A stretch of 64,000 nt of DNA from an uncultured Collinsella sp. GTDB taxonomy: Bacteria; Actinomycetota; Coriobacteriia; Coriobacteriales; Coriobacteriaceae. The position numbers and the translations under genes are program-made. How positions within the stretch are numbered: position 1 is the stretch's first letter; each line of letters opens with the position of its first letter. The DNA lies in the NCBI GenBank assembly GCA_947002045.1, contig CAMQJB010000006.1:1-64000 (forward strand), given 5' to 3'. Under the pieces are notes generated by a model, which was not told the DNA's origin, did no database searches, and saw only the letters and a list, made by a program, of their open reading frames with translations. This document shows, in pieces, positions 52,810-61,285 of this stretch.

Positions 52810-53892
52810 TTACCAGATGCTCGGCCAGAGACCAAGCGGGCCAGCGCCCAGGATGCCAAGGACGAAGAGCAGGAGAATGCCCTTGGTCGGGGTCCAGCTG
52901 TGCTTAGCGAACATGTAGTAAAGCAGCAGCGTAAGCATAAGCGGGACGAGCTTCGGGACGATGGTGTTGAGGGTGTCGGCAACAGAGAAGTTGACCGGAT
53001 CCTCGGTAACGGTGCCGTAGGTCACGGACTCCATGCCGTTACCCAGATCGGTGACGCCGCACTCGACAGCGTTGCCGTCGGCATCGGAAGCGGTAAGGGC
53101 GTTGCCGTCCTTATCGGTCATGGCGATGGTACCGGCCTCAGCGGTCTCGGTATCGATGCCCTCCATACCGGTGAAGTTCTCGGCCTCCTTCTCGGAGACA
53201 ATCACGGTAGTAGCGGAGAGACCACGGGTGGTGCCGTTGGGGATCTGGAGGTTGATCTGGGTGCCACCCATGGTGACGACCAGGCAACCGACGACGAAGA
53301 CGCCCATGATGGAAGCGGCACGCGTGAAGGCCTGCATGTTGGCGGTCAGAGCGTCAATAGCGCTGGTGCCAAGCTTGTAGGACCAGTTCATGAGCCAGAA
53401 ACGCAGAGCGAACTGGACGACGTTGAAGATCACCAGGAAGATGATCGGCGCAGCAGCGTTGCCGTTGATGGCCATGTTGGAGGTGATGCCGGCCGTGATA
53501 GGCACGAGCGTCAGCCAGAACAGGGCGTCACCGATACCACCGAGCGGGCCCATTGCGGCGACGCGGACGGCGCGGATCGTGGGGATGTCAACCTTGTTCT
53601 GCTCGAGCGAAAGCACGATGCCCATAACAAAGGTGACAAGGAACGGGTGGGTGTTGAAGAACTCCAGGTTGTGGCTCATGGAAGCCGCGAGGTCGTTCTT
53701 GTTGGTGTGGATCTTCTCCAGACCGGGGATGATGGAGTAGAGCCAGCCAGCGGCCTGCATACGCTCGTAGTTGAACGAGGCCTGCAGGAAGCAGGAGCGC
53801 CAAGCCATCTTGTTGAGGGTCTTCTGATCGAGCTGCGGAGCAGGAGTAAGATCCTCGTAGTGCTCCGGGATCACATACTCATTAGATGCCAT
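52810..53892 (-). CDS. agaD: PTS mannose-family EIID with a long external insertion
   Basis: The 360-residue membrane protein starts with the EIID signature (LNKMAWRSCFLQASFNYERMQAAGWLYSIIPGLEKI) and GPLGGIGDALFW. Family members are usually ~265-285 residues. The excess is a hydrophilic stretch of ~100 residues (about 215-320) rich in Asp, Thr and Gly, between two membrane segments and before LVPLMLTLLLYYMF, so it is probably outside the cell. The rest looks normal. Start ATG 53892 follows GGAGGTGA and overlaps the EIIC stop by 11 bases. Confidence 0.88.
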   Translation of the reverse strand: MASNEYVIPEHYEDLTPAPQLDQKTLNKMAWRSCFLQASFNYERMQAAGWLYSIIPGLEKIHTNKNDLAASMSHNLEFFNTHPFLVTFVMGIVLSLEQNKVDIPTIRAVRVAAMGPLGGIGDALFWLTLVPITAGITSNMAINGNAAAPIIFLVIFNVVQFALRFWLMNWSYKLGTSAIDALTANMQAFTRAASIMGVFVVGCLVVTMGGTQINLQIPNGTTRGLSATTVIVSEKEAENFTGMEGIDTETAEAGTIAMTDKDGNALTASDADGNAVECGVTDLGNGMESVTYGTVTEDPVNFSVADTLNTIVPKLVPLMLTLLLYYMFAKHSWTPTKGILLLFVLGILGAGPLGLWPSIW

Positions 53893-54682
53893 CTTCGAAG
53901 TCACCTCCGTCAGAAACAGCTGCACCCTTCAGCTCGGTCTGCTGCTGGAAGTCCCAGAAAGCGATGCCGAAGCCGATGAGAGCGAGGATGAGCAGAGCAG
54001 GGGTTGCCAGAGAATCGTTGGCAACGGTGATGAGCGCGAGGCCAAAGCCCATGAGGAAGAAGCCCCACATATCGCGGTTCATCATAACCTTGAGCAGGAC
54101 GGCGAAGCCGACGAAGCGCATCATGCCGCCTGCAGCGGACAGACCGGTCTGCAGCCAAGTCGGGATGGCGGAAGCGATGGTCTGACCAATGGTAGCGCCA
54201 GCGATGAAGAACAGGGTGACGACGACAGCGAAGATCAGGCCGAGCAGAGCCATGGCGAAGTAGTTCAGGCGCTCGATGCCCTTGGTGTCAGCGTTATGAG
54301 CCATGTTATCGGCCGTGGACATAAGCGGGGACATAAGCGTGAAGACCAGGGTAACGCCGAGCTGACCAAGCAGAGCGAACGGAATGGCAAGGCCGACTGC
54401 CGCGTTGGGCTCGAGACCCGTAGCGATAGCGAGAATGGCTGCCATGATGCCGCCAATGACGGCGTTAGGCGGCTGAGCGCCTCCGATCGGCATGTTGCCA
54501 ATCGTCATGAGCTGATAAGTACCACCCACGAGAAGACCGGTGTTGAGGTCGCCAAGGATAAGACCGATGACGGCGCCGGTGACGATGGGCTGATAGAGAG
54601 ACTCGAGGAAGTCAAACTGGTCGATTGCCGCGATGAACGTGACGACGAAGACCAGAGCGATCTGGATGATCGAGTATTCCAT
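53882..54682 (-). CDS. agaC: PTS mannose-family EIIC
   Basis: The 266-residue integral membrane subunit has the PTS EII-C Man/Sor pattern: FIAAIDQFDFLESLYQPIVTGAVIGLILGDLNTGLLVGGTYQL near the N-terminus, GGAQPPNAVIGG, and several hydrophobic helices to the end. It forms the sugar channel with EIID. Given agaS and nagA nearby, GalNAc or galactosamine is the likely substrate. ATG 54682 follows AAAGGAGGAG. Confidence 0.9.
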   Translation of the reverse strand: MEYSIIQIALVFVVTFIAAIDQFDFLESLYQPIVTGAVIGLILGDLNTGLLVGGTYQLMTIGNMPIGGAQPPNAVIGGIMAAILAIATGLEPNAAVGLAIPFALLGQLGVTLVFTLMSPLMSTADNMAHNADTKGIERLNYFAMALLGLIFAVVVTLFFIAGATIGQTIASAIPTWLQTGLSAAGGMMRFVGFAVLLKVMMNRDMWGFFLMGFGLALITVANDSLATPALLILALIGFGIAFWDFQQQTELKGAAVSDGGDFEDGI

Positions 54683-54772
54683 CTTGCTCCTCCTTTCAAA
54701 ATGTATGTACGCACTTTGGATTTCACGTACAGAACGTCAGGGTTTCACTCCTGACAACGTGGATCACGAGGA

Positions 54773-55255
54773 TTACGAGAAGAGCTTGCTCGTGTCCTCA
54801 ACAGGCGTGCTCGGAACGCGCCTGATCTCCAACTCCACCCCCAATTCCTGCAGCTCTTTAAACGCAGCGACATCCTCGTCGTTAACTGCGACGGAGGTGG
54901 CGACTTGGCGCTTTCCTTCCGACATGTGCATGTTGCCGATGTTTACCTTCTTTATAGGCACACCGCCCTTGACGAGCGTAAGCACGTCTTCCGGTGTTTC
55001 GGCCACGATGAAGATCTTCTGGCGCGGGCTCGCCTTGCCAATGACGTCGATGGTCTTCTGCAGAGAGAAGAAACGCGTAGCGACGCCGGCGGGAGCGGCC
55101 ATCTTCATGAGGTTCTGGCGCATGGTATTGGACGCCACGTCGTCGTTGGCGACGAGGATGAGGTTGGAGCCCAGGGTGGAGTTCCACTGGGTGGCAACCT
55201 GACCATGAACCAGTCGGTTATCGATGCGGGTAAGAAGAATGTTGGGTTCTGCCAT
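54773..55255 (-). CDS. agaV: PTS mannose-family EIIB
   Basis: The 160-residue EIIB has the phosphorylation motif TRIDNRLVHGQV with His17 intact and the family segments VANDDVASNTMRQNLMKMAAP and LVKGGVPIKKVNIGNMH. It takes phosphate from the EIIA at 55573 and passes it to the sugar during transport. The orphan at 45029-45511 is its closest relative in the window but lacks this His. ATG 55255 follows GGAAG. Confidence 0.91.
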   Translation of the reverse strand: MAEPNILLTRIDNRLVHGQVATQWNSTLGSNLILVANDDVASNTMRQNLMKMAAPAGVATRFFSLQKTIDVIGKASPRQKIFIVAETPEDVLTLVKGGVPIKKVNIGNMHMSEGKRQVATSVAVNDEDVAAFKELQELGVELEIRRVPSTPVEDTSKLFS

Positions 55256-55291
55256 GTTGATCAGCTTCCTTTCGTTATTTGCTGACGACAG

Positions 55292-55573
55292 TTACTTGAT
55301 CTCCTGAATCGCGTAACGCGAAACATCTACGACGGCTCCGGATCGGACTTTGATCTGGACCTTCTCGCCTTCGATGCCTTTGACGGTTCCGTAGATACCG
55401 CCGGCGAAAAGAACCTCTTGACCCGGCTTGAGCTCGGTGTGCAGCTCCTTGAAGTACTTCTGCTTCTTCTTCATGTTGATTTGCGACCAGATGGTGTAAA
55501 TCAAGCCCATGATGACAAGCAGGCCTAAAAGGGCGACCGAGGAGCTCAGGACGTTGGCTCCGAAATCGGCCAT
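55292..55573 (-). CDS. yajC: YajC-like membrane protein in a PTS operon
   Basis: The 93-residue protein has one N-terminal membrane segment (about 8-30) and a small C-terminal domain with LKPGQEVLFAGGIYGTVKGIEGEKVQIKV, the YajC pattern. YajC is normally an accessory of the SecDF translocon, but YajC-like genes also occur in streptococcal mannose-family PTS operons. Its ATG overlaps the EIIA stop by one base and it precedes EIIB by 36 bases, so it belongs to this operon. Its role with the PTS is not known. Confidence 0.87.
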   Translation of the reverse strand: MADFGANVLSSSVALLGLLVIMGLIYTIWSQINMKKKQKYFKELHTELKPGQEVLFAGGIYGTVKGIEGEKVQIKVRSGAVVDVSRYAIQEIK

Positions 55574-56016
55574 TAGATGCCGTCCTCGTCGCCGAAGATA
55601 TCCTCTTCGTCGGAGCCGGCAACGGATGCGACCGTCTGGGCGGTGATGCCCGTCTGGCCAACGGTCACGGCCTGCTCGCCAAGCTCGGCGAGCGTGGCGT
55701 TGCCGCGGAGGAACAGAAGCTCAATAACCATGGGAAGGTTGGTGCCGGTCAGAACCTCGACGTTGTCGACATCCTGGGCAATCATCATCGCCTGGTTGAA
55801 CGGGGTGCCACCAAGCAGGTCGGTAAAGACGAGCACGCCATCGCACTCCTCGCGCATGGCGGTAATAGCGGCGCGGAGATCCTCACCGTAGGAAGCAGCC
55901 TGGTCGCCCTCAAAAGGAACGACGGTAAAAGCGGGCTGGTCGCCAGCAACCATAGCGATAGCGCTTGCGAGGCCGGGTGCGAACTGTCCATGACCGGTAA
56001 GAATAAAGCCAACCAT
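55573..56016 (-). CDS. agaF: PTS mannose-family EIIA
   Basis: The 147-residue protein has the ManX-type fold start MVGFILTGHGQFAPGLASAI with the phosphorylated His9 and FTDLLGGTPFNQA. A short acidic tail (SDEEDIFGDEDG) ends it. It is the first gene of agaF-yajC-agaV-agaC-agaD and feeds phosphate from HPr into the EIIB. The operator CTGGTAGTAACCAC lies ~115 bases upstream. Confidence 0.92.
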   Translation of the reverse strand: MVGFILTGHGQFAPGLASAIAMVAGDQPAFTVVPFEGDQAASYGEDLRAAITAMREECDGVLVFTDLLGGTPFNQAMMIAQDVDNVEVLTGTNLPMVIELLFLRGNATLAELGEQAVTVGQTGITAQTVASVAGSDEEDIFGDEDGI

Positions 56017-56570
56017 TCAAATTTCCCTTCCGAAGGTGTGTACGATCTGAGTCCGATGATTTTCGGAAGCCAGCGGGCGCTCGCCCTTAAAGCTTCTTAG
56101 AAAGCGTACTTTGAAGACCAGTGGTTTCTAAACTGGTAGTAACCACGTGACGTGTTGTTGTCACTATATCACCCCAGAAGAGGTCGCTTTCGTTGATTCA
56201 TACGGTAAAACGTTTTTGCACCGCTCACGGTGATAAATCGACCGTTTACCGGTCGTTAACACTTCTACCTGCGGTTTTGAAACCGTTCCGAAATGCTTTG
56301 GCAAAAGATCGGATCTTTTCCTTTGTCTAAACAACGCAGGGCGGCTAAAAATAGCGTGTAGAAAAATTGCAGGTCATTGTGAAGATATGTGAATTGGTCT
56401 TTTTGACTTAATACCAGTTAGAACCAGTTTTGAGATTATCGGTGAACGGTAGTTTTCGACCGTTCACCGGTTACTTGCAATCGTTTGCAGTTGTTTTCCC
56501 AGATGAATTAGGGAAGCGCGATGGAGCGCTTGCGCGGGCGCAAGGCCTACCCCAGTGGTTTCGGCAGCAA
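56017..56570 (-). promoter_or_regulatory. Long regulatory region of the GalNAc-type PTS operon
   Basis: About 550 bases without a gene. It holds GntR-type sites at 56133-56146 and 56411-56430 (ATACCAGTTAGAACCAGTTT), a CTACCTGCGGTTTT core at 56266-56279 without long arms, a small AAAAGATC/GATCTTTT palindrome near 56304-56320, and a hairpin CGGTGAACGGT/ACCGTTCACCG at about 56436-56466 built from the recurrent ACCGTTCACCG motif. Another GACCGTTTACCGGTC lies at about 56230. Confidence 0.6.
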
Positions 56571-56607
56571 TAAGCCCGCTAGAACGTTGTCCGTTCTAGC
56601 GGGCTTA
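56571..56607 (-). terminator. Terminator of the SurA-like gene
   Basis: TAAGCCCGCTAGAACG (56571-56586) pairs perfectly with 56592-56607 around TTGTC. Confidence 0.88.
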
Positions 56608-56646
56608 ATCAGGTGATCGGTTAACGCGCAGTAGTGCAGGCAAACC

Positions 56647-57741
56647 TTACGCAAACAGACCGTAGATGCTGATGTTGGCCTTGGCGTAGAGGCTGTTAGC
56701 ATACTCGGTCCACTTGGAGCTGGCGCTCGAAGCCTGCGAGGAATACTGCTGGTAGGCAGTGTAATAGGCGGTCATGGCCTGCTTATAGGTCGCGCTATCG
56801 GCCGTAAAGGCATCGTCGGCAAAAGCCTTGGCATAGGTGCTGTCGGCATCCTTCCAGGTACCCTTCTCGCTATCCCACTCGTCGCCGGCAAGGCCAATGA
56901 TGTAATCGGCGTAATCCTTGCTCGCGGTGTCCTCGTTGCCGTCAGAAGGCTTGGTCGGAGCGGTCGGCATGCTTGCGGAGCTATCGCCCACCTTCTTCTT
57001 GTAGAGCTTCTGCAGCGTCGCGGACTGGCGGACGATCTGCTTGGCCTGGTCCTTGGACACACCATACTGCGTGGCCATGGTTTTGTAGTCCGAAGTGCCG
57101 ATGGAATCCTCGGCGTACTGCTTCATTTCCTTGGAAGAGACGGCAATGCCCTCGTCCTCGGCAGCGTCGAGCAGGATCTTGTTGCGCACGTAGGACAGGA
57201 TGACGTCGGCAGAAGGAGCGGTGTAGTTGCCATCGCTATCCTTGACGGTGTCGAGGCTGTACTGGCTCTCGATGGCCTCGCGCGCGGTGATGTCGCTCTT
57301 CTTGCCGTTGTAGCTATAGCTTGCCACGGTCGAATCGAGCTGGTCCTCGGTCAGGGTCGCCGAGCCGATGCCCTTGCCGCCAAAGCCGCCATTGCCAATA
57401 AAGAAGCCGACCACCGCAGCGATCACGACGGCGACCACGAAGGCGGCAATCATCGTCTTCTTATGCTTGGATGCATGGTCGTCTTCGTCGGAGCCCAGGA
57501 TATCGTCGTCCTCATCCTGGGCCTCGGACATGAGGTTCTCGTCGGCGGCGTCCGCGGCGATCTTTGCCTCCAGGCGAGCGTCCTCCTCCTCGGCGGTCGT
57601 GCCGGCGGCAATATGTTCGGCAGACGTGCCGGCGACCAGGTCGATCTTCTCATCCTCGTCACCGTCGGGGCCTTCGCCGCGCTCGATGATCTGAATGCCG
57701 TCGATCTCGTCCTTCTCGTCCTTCTTTTGAATCAGACCCAT
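56647..57741 (-). CDS. Membrane-anchored SurA/PrsA-like protein, probable chaperone or foldase
   Basis: The 364-residue protein has a very acidic cytoplasmic N-terminus (about 1-90), one membrane segment (about 95-117, TMIAAFVVAVVIAAVVGFFIG) and an external helical domain. The latter has TAREAIESQY, VLSYVRNKILLDAAEDEGIAVSSKEMKQYAED and KDQAKQIVRQSATLQKLYKKKV, the pattern of SurA N-terminal domains. No parvulin isomerase domain is evident; the C-terminal third is low in complexity and Ala/Ser/Tyr-rich. A chaperone role is likely, an isomerase role is not. Confidence 0.7.
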   Translation of the reverse strand: MGLIQKKDEKDEIDGIQIIERGEGPDGDEDEKIDLVAGTSAEHIAAGTTAEEEDARLEAKIAADAADENLMSEAQDEDDDILGSDEDDHASKHKKTMIAAFVVAVVIAAVVGFFIGNGGFGGKGIGSATLTEDQLDSTVASYSYNGKKSDITAREAIESQYSLDTVKDSDGNYTAPSADVILSYVRNKILLDAAEDEGIAVSSKEMKQYAEDSIGTSDYKTMATQYGVSKDQAKQIVRQSATLQKLYKKKVGDSSASMPTAPTKPSDGNEDTASKDYADYIIGLAGDEWDSEKGTWKDADSTYAKAFADDAFTADSATYKQAMTAYYTAYQQYSSQASSASSKWTEYANSLYAKANISIYGLFA

Positions 57742-57779
57742 ATCAGTTACTCCTTGTTAGGAAACATAGTCCGCAATAG

Positions 57780-57808
57780 AATACGCCCGACAAAGCGCCG
57801 GGCGTATT
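57780..57808 (-). terminator. Terminator of the isocitrate dehydrogenase operon
   Basis: AATACGCCCG (57780-57789) pairs with CGGGCGTATT (57799-57808). Confidence 0.78.
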
Positions 57809-57867
57809 GATTCTCAGGTTATACGCAAACACTTAAGTACTATTTAGGCGTTTGCAGTCTGCATGCC

Positions 57868-58953
57868 TTAGGCCAGGTGCGCGATAACGGCATCGGCAAA
57901 GGCCTGCGTGCCCACAGCGCCCTCAACGGAGCCGGTCTGGGCACGACGAACGTCGCCGGTAACCTGCTCACCCTCGTCGAGCGTGGCAGAAACGGCGGCG
58001 CGAATGCGATTGGCCGCGTCGTTCTCGCCCAGGTGATCGAGCATCATAGCCGCGGACAGAATCTCGGCCGTGGGGTTAGCGATATCCTGGCCAGCGATAT
58101 CGGGCGCGGAGCCGTGCGTCGCCTCGAAGATGGCACAGTCGGCACCGATGTTGGAACCCGGAGCCATACCCAGTCCACCTACCAGACCGGCGCACAGGTC
58201 GCTCACAATGTCACCATACAGGTTGGGCAGCACCAGGACATCGAAGTCGTTGGGGTTCTGGACCAGGCCCATGCAGGTGGCGTCGACAATCTTGTCGTTG
58301 AACTCGATATCGGGATAGTTGGCGGCCACCTCGCGCGCAACGCGCAGGAACAGGCCATCGGTCGCCTTCATGATGTTGGCCTTATGCACGGCCGTCACCT
58401 TTTTGCGGCCGCAGCGGCGGGCGTACTCAAAAGCGTACTCCACAATGCGGCGGCTCTTGGCGATGGAAATCGGCTTGATTGAGATGGCGGAATCCGCGGC
58501 GAAGGTCTTCTGGCCCGAGCGCTCGACGAGCTGCGAGAGCTCCTCGACCTCGGCAGCGCCCTCATCGAACTCGATGCCGGCATAGAGGTCCTCGGTGTTC
58601 TCGCGCACGATAACCAGGTCGACGTCGCGGAAGCGCGAGCCGTCGCCCGGCTGCGACAGGCAGGGGCGCACGCAGGCGTACAGGTCAAAATGCTTGCGCA
58701 GGGCGACGTTAACGCTGCGGAAACCCGTGCCGACCGGCGTGGTGATGGGGCCCTTGATAGCAACCTTGGTCTCGGCGACCGCATCGAGCACATGTTGGGG
58801 CAGCGGCGTGCCAAACTCGTCCATGACGCCGGCACCGGCCTCCTGGACGTTCCAGTTGATCTGGACACCGGTGGCCTCGACCACGCGGCGCATAGCCTGC
58901 GTAATCTCGGGACCGATACCGTCACCAGGAATCAGGACTACATCGTGCGCCAT
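57868..58953 (-). CDS. icd: Isocitrate dehydrogenase, probably NAD-dependent
   Basis: The 361-residue enzyme belongs to the isocitrate/isopropylmalate dehydrogenase family. VLIPGDGIGPEIT opens it; FRSVNVALRKHFDLYACVRP is the isocitrate-type substrate site (isopropylmalate enzymes lack the SxxNxxLR pattern); VHKANIMK and DIVSDLCAGLVGG follow. The cofactor loop HGSAPDIAGQDIANPTAEIL has Asp-Ile where NADP enzymes have Lys-Tyr, which favours NAD. It starts six bases after the HEAT-protein stop and is last in a four-gene operon. It would make 2-oxoglutarate for glutamate. Confidence 0.88.
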   Translation of the reverse strand: MAHDVVLIPGDGIGPEITQAMRRVVEATGVQINWNVQEAGAGVMDEFGTPLPQHVLDAVAETKVAIKGPITTPVGTGFRSVNVALRKHFDLYACVRPCLSQPGDGSRFRDVDLVIVRENTEDLYAGIEFDEGAAEVEELSQLVERSGQKTFAADSAISIKPISIAKSRRIVEYAFEYARRCGRKKVTAVHKANIMKATDGLFLRVAREVAANYPDIEFNDKIVDATCMGLVQNPNDFDVLVLPNLYGDIVSDLCAGLVGGLGMAPGSNIGADCAIFEATHGSAPDIAGQDIANPTAEILSAAMMLDHLGENDAANRIRAAVSATLDEGEQVTGDVRRAQTGSVEGAVGTQAFADAVIAHLA

Positions 58954-58959
58954 AATCTG

Positions 58960-59658
58960 TTACTCCTCGTCTTCGGCGTCGTCAGATTTTTTTACGCTAG
59001 CACGCTTCTTCTTTTTGGAGAGATCCAGGCCAAAACGTTTAACAAGCATTTCGCAAATCTCGCTCGAACGGGCCTTGAGATAGCTACCCTTGCCGTTCTC
59101 GGCATCGAACTTAAGGCGCAGCGCGAGCTTCTCGGCGACCTCGGCGTCAATCTCGCCCCGGCCAAACTCGTACAGGCAACCGAGCATGTCGCGATACTCG
59201 AGGTCGCCGTGGTAGCACTGGATGGCCTCGTCCAGGATGGGCCAAGCCTCGCGCGAACGCTCGACGCTCGTGGCGCCCCACACGCACAGCAGGCGGAAGG
59301 CGGCATAGCGCAGCGTGGACGAAATCTCATCGAACAGCGCGGTCTCGGCGCCCTCAAAGGCATCGCCCAGCTGCTCGGGGCAGGTGGTGGCGAGCGCCGC
59401 CAGGGCATCGAGAGCCTCCCAGCGGGTCTGAGCCTCGGGGCGGTCGAGCGCCTCGATCAGCGCGGGCACGCAGGGCACGACGCGCTGCGGATCGCGCTCG
59501 GCAAGCAGGTGCAGCACGCGGGCGGCAAACTGACGGATGCGGCGCGTGGGGCAGCCGAGCTCCTGGACCAGGCGGTCGACGGCGTTCTCGTTCTCCTCTG
59601 CCAGCTGGAGCTGTGCCAGCTCCTCGTCGGTGAGCTGTTCGTCTTTGTTTTCTGCCAT
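58960..59658 (-). CDS. HEAT-repeat-like helical protein
   Basis: The 232-residue protein is almost all helical. Residues ~28-150 contain repeated paired helices with HEAT character (VDRLVQELGCPTRRIRQFAARVLHLLAE, VPALIEALDRPEAQTRWEALDALAALA, ALFDEISSTLRYAAFRLLCVWG). The ends are charged: an acidic start and a Lys-rich then acidic tail. Such proteins usually bind other proteins; no enzyme motif is seen. It is packed between the small membrane protein (15 bases) and icd (6 bases). Confidence 0.75.
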   Translation of the reverse strand: MAENKDEQLTDEELAQLQLAEENENAVDRLVQELGCPTRRIRQFAARVLHLLAERDPQRVVPCVPALIEALDRPEAQTRWEALDALAALATTCPEQLGDAFEGAETALFDEISSTLRYAAFRLLCVWGATSVERSREAWPILDEAIQCYHGDLEYRDMLGCLYEFGRGEIDAEVAEKLALRLKFDAENGKGSYLKARSSEICEMLVKRFGLDLSKKKKRASVKKSDDAEDEE

Positions 59659-59673
59659 AGTTACCTCTTTTTA

Positions 59674-60102
59674 CTATTTCTTAGCGTGCTTGTCAGCACC
59701 CTTGCTGTCATCGGCGACCGAGATGAGCTGTCGGTCGGCCGCGCCATTGCGACGCGCACGGCGGCGCTCCTCGGCATCGCCCGCGTCGGCGGCGGCGCGG
59801 TGTGCCTTGTTGACGTTAAAGACCTCGTCGTGTTTGCGCCACGGACCGACGGACTCGCCAAAGCTCATCTTAAGGCCGGCGATAAAGCCGCCGAGCCAGC
59901 CGATCGGCGCAAACTGCACCAGCGGGAACAGCGAGAACACCCAGGTCAGCAGGATGACTGCCGCCGCTCCCGCAAAGTTGGCAATCCAGTAGTCGCGCTT
60001 GGTGATGACGCGCTTTTCGCACGCCCACTGGCCGCACAAAAAGCCAATGTAGATCGCGAAGAGAAAGAGCACCAGCGCAAGCACCACGAACGTCCAGCTC
60101 AT
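59674..60102 (-). CDS. Small membrane protein of unknown function
   Basis: I do not recognise this 142-residue protein. It has two or three hydrophobic segments (about 3-22, 38-58 and perhaps 60-78) and a charged Arg/Asp/Ala-rich cytoplasmic tail from about 85. I take ATG 60102, six bases after the upstream stop, as the start because the longer frame overlaps the dehydrogenase gene in its His-rich tail. It belongs to the dehydrogenase-HEAT-icd operon. Confidence 0.72.
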   Translation of the reverse strand: MSWTFVVLALVLFLFAIYIGFLCGQWACEKRVITKRDYWIANFAGAAAVILLTWVFSLFPLVQFAPIGWLGGFIAGLKMSFGESVGPWRKHDEVFNVNKAHRAAADAGDAEERRRARRNGAADRQLISVADDSKGADKHAKK

Positions 60103-60107
60103 GGGCG

Positions 60108-61187
60108 CTACTCCCCGTGATGGTGGCCGCAGCAGCACTCGTGGCCATCATCATGGCCGTGGCCGCCGCAGCACTCGTGGTCCTCGCCATGGTGGTGGCC
60201 GCAACCGCACTCATGGTCGTCGCCGTGCTCGCCGCAACCGCAGCCATCCTCGTGAGCACCGTGCTCTTCGGGACGATACTGCGACCAGTCCAGACCGGCG
60301 GCGATGGCGTCGGCCTCCTCCTTATAGAGGACCGTGATGGCCTGGGTGCCCAGCTTGGCACCACCGATGGCATCGAGCATGTCGTAGAGCGTAAAGGCCA
60401 CGTCGGCGCCGGGCAGCGCAAGCTCGCGATCGTCGGCATAGGCGAGCGCCAAGCGCAGGTCCTTGATGAAGTGCTCGACCATAAAGCCGGGCTTGTAGTC
60501 GCCGTCGAGCGCCTTGGTAGCCAGGCTCTCCATGGCGCCGGACTTGCCGGTACCGCCCAGGATCATCTGGCGGGTCTTCTCCAGATCAAGGCCGCTCAGC
60601 TCGGCAAATGCCATGGCGTCTGCCATGCCGACCATGCAGGCGCCCAGCGACACCTGGTTGGCGAGCTTGGCAGCCTGGCCCTTGCCGGCGCCGTCGAAGC
60701 AGCAGATGTTGGCCGCAAAGGTGGCAAGGATGTCGCGGACCGGCGCGATGTCGTTCTCGGTAGCGCCCACGATAGCCGTGAGCGTACCGGCGATAGCGCC
60801 CGACTCGCCGCCGGTGACGGGGCAGTCAAACGCCATGCGACCAGAAACCTGGGCGGCCTCGGCAATGTCACGGGCAAGCTCGGGCGAGCTCGTGGTGAGG
60901 TCGATCAAGACCGCGCCGGGCTTAGTGCACGCGAGCAGGCCGTCGCCCGCCAGGTAGAGTTCCTCGACCTCGGAGGGATAGCCCACCATGGTAAAGACGA
61001 CATCGGCGTTCGCCGCGGCATCGGCCGGCGTATCTGCCCAGACGGCGCCGCGCTCGATAAGCGCCGCCGCCTTGGACTTGGTGCGGTTGTTGACCGTGAC
61101 GGGATAGCCGGCGTCCAGAATGTGGCCGGCGATGGGGGCACCCATGATTCCGGTGCCGATGAATGCGACGGAGAGCTTGTTTGCCAT
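60108..61187 (-). CDS. Beta-hydroxyacid dehydrogenase with His/Cys-rich metal-binding tail
   Basis: The 359-residue protein starts as a normal 3-hydroxyisobutyrate/tartronate-semialdehyde reductase family member (~290 residues): GTGIMGAPIAGHILDAG (NAD(P) loop), FDCPVTGGESGA (substrate), and GKGQAAKLANQ with the catalytic Lys near 171. From residue 309 it adds 51 residues with 14 His and 9 Cys among Gly, Asp and Glu, arranged in repeats of the kind DDHECGCGHHHGE. Such a tail should bind Zn, Ni or Cu. It could store metal or sense it. The tail is in frame and ends at a normal stop. Confidence 0.87.
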   Translation of the reverse strand: MANKLSVAFIGTGIMGAPIAGHILDAGYPVTVNNRTKSKAAALIERGAVWADTPADAAANADVVFTMVGYPSEVEELYLAGDGLLACTKPGAVLIDLTTSSPELARDIAEAAQVSGRMAFDCPVTGGESGAIAGTLTAIVGATENDIAPVRDILATFAANICCFDGAGKGQAAKLANQVSLGACMVGMADAMAFAELSGLDLEKTRQMILGGTGKSGAMESLATKALDGDYKPGFMVEHFIKDLRLALAYADDRELALPGADVAFTLYDMLDAIGGAKLGTQAITVLYKEEADAIAAGLDWSQYRPEEHGAHEDGCGCGEHGDDHECGCGHHHGEDHECCGGHGHDDGHECCCGHHHGE

Positions 61188-61285
61188 GAAACCTTTCCTT
61201 TTGGGTTGGGTGTTGTTACCAGGTTGAATACTCGGTGCCAGCGTTTGGGCTGTGAGTCGAGGGCGATTACGGACGCAGCGCTTGC

